From the NCBI RefSeq assembly GCF_000813345.1, contig NZ_BBQF01000001.1:744001-808000 (forward strand): a DNA stretch of 64,000 bases, read 5' to 3'. The DNA comes from Sulfurospirillum arsenophilum NBRC 109478. GTDB taxonomy: Bacteria; Campylobacterota; Campylobacteria; Campylobacterales; Sulfurospirillaceae. Made by a program: the position numbers and the translations under genes. Each line of letters starts with the position of its first letter. Position 1 is the first letter of the stretch. This document shows positions 46,305 to 55,030 of this stretch, in pieces. The notes beneath the pieces were generated by a model. It ran no database searches and was not told the origin of the DNA. It saw only the letters and a program-made list of their open reading frames with translations.

Positions 46305-47033
46305 TTAATCAATGGGATGTAACGTATCTGAGAGATCTTTTATCTCATCATATGTATTCAAACGGTATCCAATACTTCTCACTGAGAGGATAATATCGTC
46401 TCCTAATTTTTTGCGAATGCGTAAAATCAAATTTTTAATCGCAGAATCACAGATAGGATCAAATGGCCATAAATGTGTAGCAATATCTTCTTTTGTCAGT
46501 GTAAGATGGCGATTTTTGATGAAAAGTTCAAGGAGCTCATGCTCTTTTGATCCTAATGAAATGTAATTGCCTTTATAGTAAATCTCTTTTGTTCCAATAT
46601 TGTAAAAAAGATCCTCTCTGAGTTTTATGAGTCCTAATCCTTTTTGAATACGTTGCATCGCTGTGCAAATGGTCAACGTAAGTTGTTCAAATTCAATAGG
46701 CTTTAGTAAGTAACCATCGACAGAAAGATTGGCAGCATCAATGAGCATGGAAGGGTCTGTAAAGCTGGTGAGGAGAATAATAGGAGTCGTATAATCTTTT
46801 TGACGAATTTGTTTAATGAGTTTTAGACCATCTTTTCGTGGCATTTTTATATCGGTTATGATAATATCGGGTCTTTCATCTTCATACCGCTCATAGGCTT
46901 CTTCACCGTCTCTTGCCGTATACACTTGTTTAAAAATCATGCTTAAAATTTCGGCTGTTTGCTCTCGCATAACATCATCATCTTCAGCAAAGAGCACGGT
47001 TTTATTTTTGAGGGCTAAAAGTGTGTTTGTCAT
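46305..47033 (-). CDS. OmpR-type response regulator, partner of the giant kinase
   Basis: The 242-residue regulator has a receiver (about 12-125: phospho-acceptor DIIITDIKMPRKDG, Lys in YLLKPIEFEQL) and an OmpR/PhoB winged helix (about 140-232: GSKEHELLELFIKNRH, AIKNLILRIRKKLGDD, SIGYRL). It is the first gene of a minus-strand operon with the kinase. The promoter region 47034-47264 has repeated AGTCAT elements that may be its own binding sites. Confidence 0.94.
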   Translation of the reverse strand: MTNTLLALKNKTVLFAEDDDVMREQTAEILSMIFKQVYTARDGEEAYERYEDERPDIIITDIKMPRKDGLKLIKQIRQKDYTTPIILLTSFTDPSMLIDAANLSVDGYLLKPIEFEQLTLTICTAMQRIQKGLGLIKLREDLFYNIGTKEIYYKGNYISLGSKEHELLELFIKNRHLTLTKEDIATHLWPFDPICDSAIKNLILRIRKKLGDDIILSVRSIGYRLNTYDEIKDLSDTLHPID

Positions 47034-47086
47034 GAGAATACTCCTTCAGTGAGCAAAACTTTTTCATTCTTTGATTTTAGCATTTT

Positions 47087-47238
47087 AAAAGTCATATTTC
47101 AGTCACATTTTAATATTGTAAAAATGACTGTTTACCACCTTCAGCTCAAGTAAAACAATTATAGGTTAAAGAAACCAAATGTCAAAGTATTTGATTATGT
47201 TGAATGACTGTTATGCATAGCGAGGGTATAAAAGTCAT
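47087..47238. promoter_or_regulatory. Five AGTCA repeats in the divergent region between the regulator and MCP genes
   Basis: Within 150 bases there are AGTCAT at 47090-47095, AGTCAC at 47101-47106, ATGACT at 47124-47129, ATGACT at 47204-47209 and AGTCAT at 47233-47238. The middle pair forms an inverted repeat: AGTCAcATTTT (47101-47111) against AAAAaTGACT (47120-47129). TATAAA at about 47227-47232 could serve the chemoreceptor gene. The 303-base gap 47034-47336 has no gene. Repeats of this size fit OmpR-type operators. Confidence 0.5.
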
Positions 47239-47336
47239 AATTTGGACACAATCAAGAGTCAAAAATGAGACTGTTTCCTCTCTTGCAATCCGATAAAATA
47301 CATTCTATAGTTTTTGCAGATAAAGGAAAGAACCAC

Positions 47337-49028
47337 ATGAAGATTTCGACACGAATTTTAATCTCTCTTATACTATCGTTGATAGCATTAGGGGTGAGTC
47401 TTATCGGTGTGTCATACAGCAATACCCAAAAAAATGCACAAATGTTTGTCTCTGAATACCGAGATGATGCCTATAAAGGGCATGAAGATGAACTTTCTGA
47501 GATGATGAATGTTATGAAACAAACGCTTTTAGAGATATATAAAGCTGAAAAAGCCAAAGGCGAATCTGATGAAAAAATCAAAGAAGCACTGTTATCGAAG
47601 CTCAATCCCATTCGTTTCTTAGAGGATAAAAGTGGTTACTTTTTTGTCTATCAATACGATGGCGTGAATGTGCTTATGCCTACGAATAAATCACAAGAGG
47701 GTAAAAATCTCATTGGACTTAAAGACAGTAATGGCGTCTTGCTCATTAAAGAGCTTATCGAAGCGGCTAAAAAAGGTGGTGGCTTAGTCAAGTACGATTT
47801 TCCTAAAGACAAAGATGGCAAACCTTTTCCTAAATTCTCCTATGCGGTTCCATTTGAACCTTATAATTGGATGATAGGTACAGGTATGTATGTGGATATG
47901 GTTGATGAAGACGTTGCTAAGCTTCAAAAAGATATTGATGCCAATATTGCTTCACAAATTCAATCTTTTCTCTTAATATCCATTTTATTGTTACTTTTAA
48001 GTCTGGGTATCATGCTGTTTATTGTCTCAAAAACGATCACAAAACCTTTAGGTGATCTTATCCATCGATCGGATGAGCTCTCAAGTGGTGATGGCGATCT
48101 TACCCGTAAACTTGAAATTATAGGCAATGACGAGATAGCTATTGCGAGTAATAGCATTAACCGTTTTATCGAAAAAGTACGTATTTTAATCAGTGAGGCT
48201 AAAAATCTCTCTAATGAAAACTCTTCCATTTCTCATGAACTCTCATCGACTTCACTGCAAGTAGGACGAGCGGTGGAAACTTCCATGAAAATTGTCACAG
48301 AGACAACGACAAAAGCCAATAATTTACAAAATGAGCTCAGTGAAGGTATTAGTGAGGCTAACGAAGGTAAATCTGAATTGCTCAAAGCCAATACTTTTTT
48401 AACGGAAGCGAACAGTGCTATTTTAGCGCTGACTCAAGATATTCAAAGCAGTGCCGCAACAGAAGTTGAACTTGCGGGCAAAATTCAACAACTCAGCCAT
48501 GATGCTGAACAAGTCAAAGAAGTGCTTGTAGTCATTGGCGACATCGCCGATCAAACCAACCTCTTAGCCCTCAATGCAGCTATTGAAGCAGCAAGAGCGG
48601 GGGAACATGGGCGAGGATTTGCTGTGGTTGCGGATGAAGTGCGAAAGCTTGCCGAGCGCACTCAAAAAAGCTTACAAGAGATCAATGCCACCATCAATGT
48701 CATTGTTCAAGCTATTATGGATAGTAGCGAGCAAATGACCGCTAATTCTAAAAAAGTAGAAACATTAGCCAATACGGCGAGTCATGTGGAGGTGAAGATC
48801 AATGAGCTTTCACGTGTCATGGAAACAACAACGACTATTTCAGATAAAACCGTTGAAAACTATGTACAAACAGGGAATGATATTACCGTAATGATCAGTG
48901 ATGTAAGCCAAATCAATGACATTTCAAGTCAAAACGCGAGAAGTGTCGAAGAGATAGCCAGTGCGGCAGAACATCTCAATAAAATGACAGAAATGCTCAA
49001 CCTCAAACTCTCGGAGTTTAGAACCTGA
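47337..49028 (+). CDS. Methyl-accepting chemotaxis protein with single Cache sensor
   Basis: The 563-residue receptor starts [13 protein letters not shown] (helix about 5-27). ATG at 47337 is chosen as it follows AAAGGAAAG and begins the membrane helix. The periplasmic part (about 28-195) is a single Cache domain ([36 protein letters not shown]), which often binds small organic acids. A second helix (about 208-230), HAMP (about 232-285) and the MCP signalling hairpin ([18 protein letters not shown] near 418-435) follow. No C-terminal CheB/CheR pentapeptide is visible. Confidence 0.93.
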   Translation: MKISTRILISLILSLIALGVSLIGVSYSNTQKNAQMFVSEYRDDAYKGHEDELSEMMNVMKQTLLEIYKAEKAKGESDEKIKEALLSKLNPIRFLEDKSGYFFVYQYDGVNVLMPTNKSQEGKNLIGLKDSNGVLLIKELIEAAKKGGGLVKYDFPKDKDGKPFPKFSYAVPFEPYNWMIGTGMYVDMVDEDVAKLQKDIDANIASQIQSFLLISILLLLLSLGIMLFIVSKTITKPLGDLIHRSDELSSGDGDLTRKLEIIGNDEIAIASNSINRFIEKVRILISEAKNLSNENSSISHELSSTSLQVGRAVETSMKIVTETTTKANNLQNELSEGISEANEGKSELLKANTFLTEANSAILALTQDIQSSAATEVELAGKIQQLSHDAEQVKEVLVVIGDIADQTNLLALNAAIEAARAGEHGRGFAVVADEVRKLAERTQKSLQEINATINVIVQAIMDSSEQMTANSKKVETLANTASHVEVKINELSRVMETTTTISDKTVENYVQTGNDITVMISDVSQINDISSQNARSVEEIASAAEHLNKMTEMLNLKLSEFRT

Positions 49029-49075
49029 TGATCAAATTCGCGATTTAAAAAGTGAATTTGATAAGGAATGGTACG

Positions 49076-49291
49076 ATGGAAAAAGAATTTTGGGAACAAT
49101 ATACCATTGGTGATGATCACATTTTAACTGATAATTTTACAAAAGAGCGGTTAGGTTTTTTTGTAGATCCTGAGACAAAAGTAGTACGCTTCATGCCAGA
49201 ATATCACTATAAACAGATGATGAAAAAACAGAGTTGGATACTAAAAATTTGGAAAAGCGTCATCAAAAATGTGAAGCGTGTGAGTCATTAA
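49076..49291 (+). CDS. Small protein of unknown function between two chemoreceptor genes
   Basis: The 71-residue product (MEKEFWEQYTIGDDHILTDN, then a Lys/Trp-rich end) starts at an ATG eight bases after AAGGAA; an earlier in-frame ATG at 49052 lacks a site. It is highly charged with a hydrophilic N-terminal half and a basic amphipathic C-terminal segment (about 48-71). I do not recognise a family. It lies 47 bases after the Cache receptor gene and could be co-transcribed. Confidence 0.6.
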   Translation: MEKEFWEQYTIGDDHILTDNFTKERLGFFVDPETKVVRFMPEYHYKQMMKKQSWILKIWKSVIKNVKRVSH

Positions 49292-49355
49292 ATCCACGAT
49301 CTATCCTATTCTATTCTCTAACAGCATAGAATATTCCTACTGATAAAAAAAGAAG

Positions 49356-49388
49356 TCTACTTATGATTAAAATTTAATCATAAGTAGA
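49356..49388. promoter_or_regulatory. Perfect 33-base inverted repeat before the second chemoreceptor
   Basis: Arms of 16 bases (49356-49371 and 49373-49388, starting TCTACTTATGATTAAA) are exact reverse complements around a single central A. On the minus strand a T-run follows the stem, on the plus strand AT-rich TATAAAATATATAT follows. It could be a terminator for the small upstream gene, a large operator, or both. Confidence 0.6.
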
Positions 49389-49424
49389 TATAAAATATAT
49401 ATATTATTTTACAAGGAAATTAAA

Positions 49425-51053
49425 GTGACCATTAAATCGAAACTTATGCTTCTTGGATTTTGTGTTTTTTTAGCGTTAATATCAGTATCCGTTGTCTCCT
49501 ATATCAGTATCGAAGCCACAAAAATCAAAGGGGAGAAATACAACGATATTATCCTCTCCAAAGATTTAATCGCAGACATTCTTCCTCCTCCTGAATACAT
49601 CATTGAAAGCAGGCTTGTAGCGTATAGGATGCTTGAAACCAAAGATGAAAATTTTTTAAATGAACTGATCGTTAAAATGGCTTCTCTCAAAAAAGAGTAT
49701 ATGGAAAGACAAAGCTATTGGGATGAAAATCTCAAAGATGCTGGAATGCGAAAGTATATTTTGGAACATACCAAAAAACCAGTGCTTGAGTTTTTTGATG
49801 TCATCGAAAAAGAGTATATTCCAGCTCTTAGAGCACACCATTATGAAAAAGCTCAAGAACTCTCGCTTATCCTTAGCGATAAGTATGAAGTGCATCGTCA
49901 GATGGTCGATAAACTCGTAGAGATGGCAAATAAAAAAGCTTTGCAAGATGAAGAAGATGCTACGGTTATATTAGAAAAAAGTGGTACAGCATTGATCGCT
50001 ACGGTCTCACTGTCACTTGTAGCTATCTTGCTTATACTTTTTCTAACGATAAAAGCCGTTACATCAAAATTGATGATGATTAATGAAGCTGTGGTGGAAC
50101 TTGTAAAGGGTGATGGTGATTTGACAAAAAAACTTGAATTGAATGGACGCGACGAGATCGTTGATGTTGCCACACTGCTCAATACATTTATTGAAAAAAT
50201 ACGACTGACTATCGAAGAGGCAAAAACGCTTACCATTGAAAATGCAACGGCATCTGAAGAACTTATCGCCACTGCTAAGGCTATTGAAACAAGAGTCTAT
50301 GGTGAATCAACCATGCTCCAAAATGCCGTTCAGAAAGTAGAACCTATCAGAGAAGCGGCTACCTATAGTTCAAGTACCCTCAACGCCAGCAAATTAGAGA
50401 TCGCAGAAGCTTCTCAAAAGCTCAAAAATACAAGAATGGCAACGATGGCGATTATGGAGAAAATTAGAGAAAATTCTCAGAGCGAACTTGAATTATCTGA
50501 TAAGCTTCTTCATCTTGTTGAAGATACACAGCAAGTCAAAAATGTACTCAGTGTTATCTCCGATATTGCGGATCAAACGAACTTGCTTGCGCTCAATGCG
50601 GCTATTGAAGCAGCAAGGGCTGGGGAGCATGGACGAGGGTTTGCAGTTGTGGCAGATGAGGTGCGAAAATTAGCAGAGAGAACACAAAAATCTCTGGTTG
50701 AAACCAATGCCACCATCAATGTGATCACACAGTCCATTAGTGATTTGAGTGAAACAATGCAACACGATATCGAAAAAATAAAAAGTGTTATGGAGACTTC
50801 ATCTGACATAGAGCTGGCACTGACGGATGTATCAAGTTCGATTGATAAAATTACAGAAGTTGCACAAACGAGTGCGCAACAAGCCGATGAGACATCTTTT
50901 CAAATCAAGGCCATCGCTCTTAATCTTGAGGAGGTTGAAGTCTCTTCGTCTGATAATTCAAAAAGTACCAAAGAGATGATGGTCGCTATAGATCATCTAA
51001 GCTATATGACAGAAAAGCTCTCCAATAAAATGGATGGCTTTAAAGTACACTAG
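49425..51053 (+). CDS. Methyl-accepting chemotaxis protein with helical-bundle sensor
   Basis: The 542-residue receptor has a first helix (about 5-27), a mostly helical periplasmic domain (about 28-185, four-helix-bundle-like), a second helix (about 187-207), a HAMP linker (about 208-262) and the conserved signalling hairpin ([18 protein letters not shown] near 386-403). GTG start with AAGGAAA upstream. The signalling half is near-identical in the hairpin to the Cache receptor, the sensor halves are unrelated. Ligand unknown. Confidence 0.9.
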   Translation: MTIKSKLMLLGFCVFLALISVSVVSYISIEATKIKGEKYNDIILSKDLIADILPPPEYIIESRLVAYRMLETKDENFLNELIVKMASLKKEYMERQSYWDENLKDAGMRKYILEHTKKPVLEFFDVIEKEYIPALRAHHYEKAQELSLILSDKYEVHRQMVDKLVEMANKKALQDEEDATVILEKSGTALIATVSLSLVAILLILFLTIKAVTSKLMMINEAVVELVKGDGDLTKKLELNGRDEIVDVATLLNTFIEKIRLTIEEAKTLTIENATASEELIATAKAIETRVYGESTMLQNAVQKVEPIREAATYSSSTLNASKLEIAEASQKLKNTRMATMAIMEKIRENSQSELELSDKLLHLVEDTQQVKNVLSVISDIADQTNLLALNAAIEAARAGEHGRGFAVVADEVRKLAERTQKSLVETNATINVITQSISDLSETMQHDIEKIKSVMETSSDIELALTDVSSSIDKITEVAQTSAQQADETSFQIKAIALNLEEVEVSSSDNSKSTKEMMVAIDHLSYMTEKLSNKMDGFKVH

Positions 51054-51155
51054 TGTTCTAAAAAAGGAACCATTACAGAGACGAAAAAAAGGTTGAGTAA
51101 CAATTCATTTAAACTCTTGATGTATTATAATCGAAAGAATGCATAAGAGGCTTGA

Positions 51156-51725
51156 ATGAAAAAAGTTACTATTATTCATGGGTATTCTGCTTCGCCGTAT
51201 GATCATTGGTTTCCTTGGCTGCAAGAGAAGATACACTCCGTGTATGACATTGATGTCGAAGTATTGCGTATGCCAAACTCAGCTGAGCCAAAGGTTGAGG
51301 CATGGCTTAGCAAACTTCGTGACAAAATAGGGACTCCTACAAATGAAACGTTTGTTATCGCGCATAGTTTAGGCAGTATAGCATTTTTGCGTTATCTTGA
51401 TAGTCTCCAAGAGAGTTTCACCCTAGGAGGCATGATCTTGGTGTCCCCCTTTGATAAACCCCTCGAAGCGTTCCCCATCCTTGATTCTTTTGTCGATGTC
51501 ACACTTGATTATGAAGAGCTTGCGCGCAATACCCTCCAAAAGTATGTCATTTTTTCCGATAACGATATGTACGTCCCCCCTTACGTTACCAAAGCTTTGA
51601 GCGCCAAACTCGATTGTGCTTTATTTGAAGTTCCTCGTGGAGGACATTTTCTCGGTATTGAAGGGTTTGAAACATTCCCAGAGCTTTACGAGATAGTCAA
51701 GCAGATGATTACCAAGTCTGCATAG
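51156..51725 (+). CDS. RBBP9/YdeN-type serine hydrolase
   Basis: The 189-residue alpha/beta hydrolase starts KVTIIHGYSASPYDHWFPWL, has nucleophile elbow AHSLGSIAF (Ser near residue 70), an acid in FSDNDMYVP (near 132-140) and catalytic His in PRGGHFLG (near 168). This layout is the RBBP9 family of small esterase/peptidase-like enzymes with unknown substrate. A TATTATAAT promoter-like site is about 30 bases upstream of the start. Confidence 0.88.
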   Translation: MKKVTIIHGYSASPYDHWFPWLQEKIHSVYDIDVEVLRMPNSAEPKVEAWLSKLRDKIGTPTNETFVIAHSLGSIAFLRYLDSLQESFTLGGMILVSPFDKPLEAFPILDSFVDVTLDYEELARNTLQKYVIFSDNDMYVPPYVTKALSAKLDCALFEVPRGGHFLGIEGFETFPELYEIVKQMITKSA

Positions 51726-51755
51726 TTTCTTACACCAAACACGTTACATGTAATC

Positions 51756-52466
51756 TTATAAAAACCCAATCACTATTGGCAACACCACAGCGATAAATAC
51801 TCCCACTAAACCCATTGCCAAGGCAGAAAACGCCGCTGCATTTTCACTGATCTCAAAGGCTCTTGCTGTTCCGACTGCATGAGAGATAAGACCTAGGGCA
51901 AACCCCTTTGCTGCGTCATGTTTGATCTTTAGAAGTTTAAAAACAAAAGTGCCAAAGAGTGCTCCCAAAAGTCCTGTGATGACGACAAATCCAATGGCTA
52001 ATGAGGCATTGGCTCCGATGTCATGCGCGGTGATGAGCGTAATGGGTGCCGTGACCGATTTGGTGGTCATCGAAAGCATTGTAATTTTCGAAGCATCAAA
52101 AAGCCACAAAATGCCAACAGCACTGAGGATGGTAAAGATGCCACCTGCGAAAAGCGTGATGATGATGGGCAGAAAATAGGACTGAATCAGTTTAAGGTTT
52201 TTATACAACGGAAGGGCTAACGCAACCGTGGCAGGTCCTAGAAAAAAGTGCAATATAAAGACCGCATCAAAATACTGTTTATAGGGGATTTTCGCCAGTA
52301 AGAGGATGGGAAGCATAATGACATACGCGATGACGATAGGCTGCAATAAAGCGTGTTTGCCACTTTTTTCATAAATGAGAATCCCGATTTTATAGGCACT
52401 TATCGTGATGATAATCCAGCTTAGAGGGGTGTTCATCACATAAGCGATCAGTGCGTCAACATTCAT
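51756..52466 (-). CDS. lrgB: LrgB-family membrane protein
   Basis: The 236-residue protein has about seven hydrophobic segments and the family blocks MTTKSVTAPI, GLLGALFGTF and AHDIGANASLA; the late HAVGTARAFEI is the LrgB signature. LrgAB/CidAB systems affect murein hydrolase activity, and in some bacteria export pyruvate or other C2-C3 acids. The start overlaps the lrgA stop by four bases. It is convergent with the RBBP9-like gene; the 30-base gap between them contains TTACATGTAA (51744). Confidence 0.9.
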   Translation of the reverse strand: MNVDALIAYVMNTPLSWIIITISAYKIGILIYEKSGKHALLQPIVIAYVIMLPILLLAKIPYKQYFDAVFILHFFLGPATVALALPLYKNLKLIQSYFLPIIITLFAGGIFTILSAVGILWLFDASKITMLSMTTKSVTAPITLITAHDIGANASLAIGFVVITGLLGALFGTFVFKLLKIKHDAAKGFALGLISHAVGTARAFEISENAAAFSALAMGLVGVFIAVVLPIVIGFL

Positions 52467-52810
52467 TTGTTCTCCTTGCGTGAGATCAAAATATCCATTA
52501 GTTTTACACTAAACGCAAGGGCTAAAAATGTCCCTACAATCAAAGAAGCGAGAATGGCAACCAGCTCATTTGAAATGGTCTCAAACTGCGTGATGATGCC
52601 TGCTGCCGCTGGGATGATGAAGAGTGGCAAATAGCGTAACAACCAAAATACTGCGTTATCAAGTGCGTGAAAACTCCCTTTACGGATGATTAAAAAGAGC
52701 AAGAGCAACACCATACCGATGATGGCTCCAGGGATTTTGAGTTCAAACAGTTTACTGATACACTCTCCGACAAACTGGAAGAGTAAAAGGGTTAAGATAC
52801 CGTGTAACAT
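52463..52810 (-). CDS. lrgA: LrgA/CidA-family holin-like membrane protein
   Basis: The 115-residue protein has four predicted membrane helices and the conserved block ISKLFELKIPGAIIGMVLL near residues 18-36, with LPLFIIPAAAGII further on. It is the usual partner of LrgB and lies first in the two-gene operon. Here it may act as a holin-like pore or organic-acid exporter with LrgB. Confidence 0.9.
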   Translation of the reverse strand: MLHGILTLLLFQFVGECISKLFELKIPGAIIGMVLLLLFLIIRKGSFHALDNAVFWLLRYLPLFIIPAAAGIITQFETISNELVAILASLIVGTFLALAFSVKLMDILISRKENK

Positions 52811-53261
52811 GGCTTTCCTAAAGTTTTAAATGATCGATTATACAGAATTTAGTTTTGATGTGCTTTATAGCTTTTGATTAGATGCTTGAGTGAAACGCCA
52901 AGCCAGTATAAGAACTAAGCGTAGGGTTGCGTTTCATCATCTCCACATCTTCCCTTTCCATGAGTGCAATGTGCGCATAGCCTTCGATTTCTTTAAACAA
53001 ACTGGTTTGAAAAAATGTGCTTGGTCTCTGTAAGGTATTTTTGTGAGATAAGTACGGAAATTTACCATCGTTTCGATGCAAAAAAGTTCAGGATACGTGT
53101 GGATTTTGGGTATATATGGTGCTGAAAATTGCCTCAAAACTCTCCGAAGAATTTTTACATGTAAAGCTTTTGGCGGATGTGGAGATCAAATGCGATTAAA
53201 AGAAATTTAACCCGTATTGCTATGGAAAAGAGTGCCCGATATTTTAAAAAGGCTTTGAAGT
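52811..53261. other. Gap with fragmentary open frames, likely decayed sequence
   Basis: The 515-base gap before the ferredoxin gene has no full gene. A minus-strand frame at 52878-53081 (TTG start, DGKFPYLSHKNTLQRPSTFF and on) looks protein-like, and another minus frame at 52937-53137 reads SAPYIPKIHTYPELFCIE into it with a shift near a six-T run at about 53081-53086. A short plus-strand frame, 53116-53199 (MVLKIASKLSEEFLHVKLL), contains a palindrome (53155) in the usual Leu-His-Val frame. I suspect remnants of lost genes and cannot name them. Confidence 0.35.
52878..53081 (-). pseudogene. Possible frameshifted remnant, family unknown
   Basis: The 67-residue frame has protein-like composition (LFKEIEGYAHIALMEREDV, MMKRNPTLSSYTGLAF) but lacks a ribosome binding site, starts with TTG, and is interrupted upstream by an in-frame TGA at 53088-53090, with plausible continuation in the next frame. 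This fits the C-terminal part of a broken gene. I do not recognise the parent family. Confidence 0.3.
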
Positions 53262-53300
53262 AAGGGGTTGAAACTAAAGTCTTTAGTTCCAACCCCTTTT
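53262..53300. terminator. Long hairpin downstream of ferredoxin
   Basis: AAGGGGTTG...AACTAAAG (53262-53279) pairs with CTTTAGTT...CAACCCCTT (53281-53298), giving up to 18 base pairs with one mismatch or wobble. On the plus strand it is followed by TTAT; on the minus strand it lies 27 bases after the ferredoxin stop. It is probably the ferredoxin terminator, perhaps acting both ways. Confidence 0.6.
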
Positions 53301-53325
53301 ATACTAGCGTTAGCTAACCAAGGTA

Positions 53326-53538
53326 TTAAGCACCTAAAACGATACAGCCCTCTGTTGGACAGGCTTCCATACACGCAGGTGATGAATGATGACCGACACA
53401 CTCAACGCATTTGTCAGCGTAGACATAATAAATATCAGCACCCGTTGGGTTGTCGCTATCATCTACAATAGCCTCTACTGGGCACTCATCGATACACGCT
53501 CCACATGCGATACAGATATCTGTAATTTTTACTGCCAT
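53326..53538 (-). CDS. 2[4Fe-4S] ferredoxin
   Basis: The 70-residue electron carrier has two cluster motifs: CIACGACIDECP (residues 9-20) and CVECVGHHSSPACMEACP (about 44-61), the second with an enlarged spacing between the second and third Cys, as in Allochromatium-type ferredoxins. It would serve low-potential reactions such as pyruvate:ferredoxin oxidoreductase. It is a single-gene unit with a clear AAGGA site (53544-53549) upstream. Confidence 0.95.
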   Translation of the reverse strand: MAVKITDICIACGACIDECPVEAIVDDSDNPTGADIYYVYADKCVECVGHHSSPACMEACPTEGCIVLGA

Positions 53539-53700
53539 AACTTTTCCTTAATTGGGGTTTTTAATCAAAAAATCTTACAATAAGATCGTAGCATGAAAAT
53601 AGCTTTGCAGATAAATTATTTGAAGTCATTCTCTTTTTGCTCTAAGCAATTGTATAGCAAAAGGAGACTATAAAGTGAAAATGAAACTACAAGGAGCTGT

Positions 53701-54837
53701 ATGCAAAACAGTAACAGACTTGATGCCATTGACATCCCCTCATGGACTGATAAATATTTTTCAAACACCAAAGCGATCATCGAGCATTTTGGCGATACGG
53801 ACGTAACGTACGCTTTCTTTTTACGCCGCCCAGTGCTTTGCGCAACTCGTTTAGCCACGCAGTGGGTTCAGGTAGAAGCGAAAAAGAACGGAATGAGCGT
53901 CACCATCGAAGTGATGCACGAGGAGGGCGCATGGGTAGGAGCAGGTGAACCTCTGTTTTATCTCAGTGGTTCTTTTGCTTTTTTAGCGGAACTTGAAACA
54001 CTCATCCTACAAAAATTAGGCTCAGCCTGCGTCGCCGCTTACAACGCGTATGAAATGTGCCAAACACTTCCAAACGTCGCTTTTTTGGCGATGGACGCGC
54101 GCCATTGCGCAGGGACGGAAATGGCTGAAATGATGGCGTATGGTGCATCGGTTGGCTCAGACGTGGCACAACGCACACTCAAAGCGGTAGGATTTATCGG
54201 CAATGCAACCGATGCGACAGCGCATTTCTTTGGTCGTGAAAAAGGACTAGGCACGGTTCCTCACGCCCTCATCGGCTATGCAGGTTCAACACTTCATGCC
54301 GCTCAAATGTTCCATGAATGTTTTCCTAACGAAAATATCCCCATCTTAGCGGATTATTTCGGTCGAGAAATCACCGATACCTTAGAAGTGTGTAACGCGT
54401 TTTCAGATTTAGCGCAAGAGGGAAAGATAGCCGTGCGCCTCGATACGCACGGAGGACGTTTTTTAGAAGGGATTGATACCCAAAAAAGCTATGACGTTCT
54501 AGGACGCCATGCACCTGATGCCGTACGCGACTACCGCACCGAAGCGGAACTGCACGATCTTATCGGCACAGGCGTTTCGGCGGCGGCTATCTGGAGTATG
54601 CGTGAAACGCTTGACAACGCAGGATTTACCAAAGTGCGCATCATCGCTTCTTCGGGCTTTACACCGCAAAAGTGCCGTTCGATGGCATGGGCAAAAGCTC
54701 CCATCGACATTATCGGTACGGGTTCCTTTTTACCAGATCGTTGGAGTGAAACTAATGCCACTGCCGACATCATTGCTTATGGTGGAGTGCCAAGGGTTAA
54801 AGTTGGAAGGGAATTTTTGCTCAAAAAAAGTCATTAA
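53701..54837 (+). CDS. Nicotinate phosphoribosyltransferase family protein
   Basis: The 378-residue protein shows the NAPRTase/QPRTase barrel: DKYFSNTKAII at the start, MDARHCAG (about 131-138), GFIGNATDAT, ALIGYAG, RLDTHGGR (about 244-251) and ASSGFTPQK and GTGSFLP (phosphate binding, about 320-345). Nicotinate phosphoribosyltransferase converts nicotinate to NaMN in NAD salvage. It is shorter than the typical 400 or more but close to the archaeal-like branch. A good AAGGAG precedes the ATG. The gene upstream is divergent ferredoxin; no partner genes are visible. Confidence 0.85.
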   Translation: MQNSNRLDAIDIPSWTDKYFSNTKAIIEHFGDTDVTYAFFLRRPVLCATRLATQWVQVEAKKNGMSVTIEVMHEEGAWVGAGEPLFYLSGSFAFLAELETLILQKLGSACVAAYNAYEMCQTLPNVAFLAMDARHCAGTEMAEMMAYGASVGSDVAQRTLKAVGFIGNATDATAHFFGREKGLGTVPHALIGYAGSTLHAAQMFHECFPNENIPILADYFGREITDTLEVCNAFSDLAQEGKIAVRLDTHGGRFLEGIDTQKSYDVLGRHAPDAVRDYRTEAELHDLIGTGVSAAAIWSMRETLDNAGFTKVRIIASSGFTPQKCRSMAWAKAPIDIIGTGSFLPDRWSETNATADIIAYGGVPRVKVGREFLLKKSH

Positions 54838-55030
54838 ATTGATTAAGATTTGTAGAGGAAGTAAGGTGCTAATTGACCTCTGAATTTCTAAATTATTAAC
54901 TTTCAGGAAGCAGTATTCAAGAGAAAAATATTTGAAAAACTGATTTGAATATAACACGAATACAACATTTGAAAAGTATAATAAAATAAAAAATGATTCG
55001 TTTTATGTTTTGTTGCCAAAGGAAATAGGA

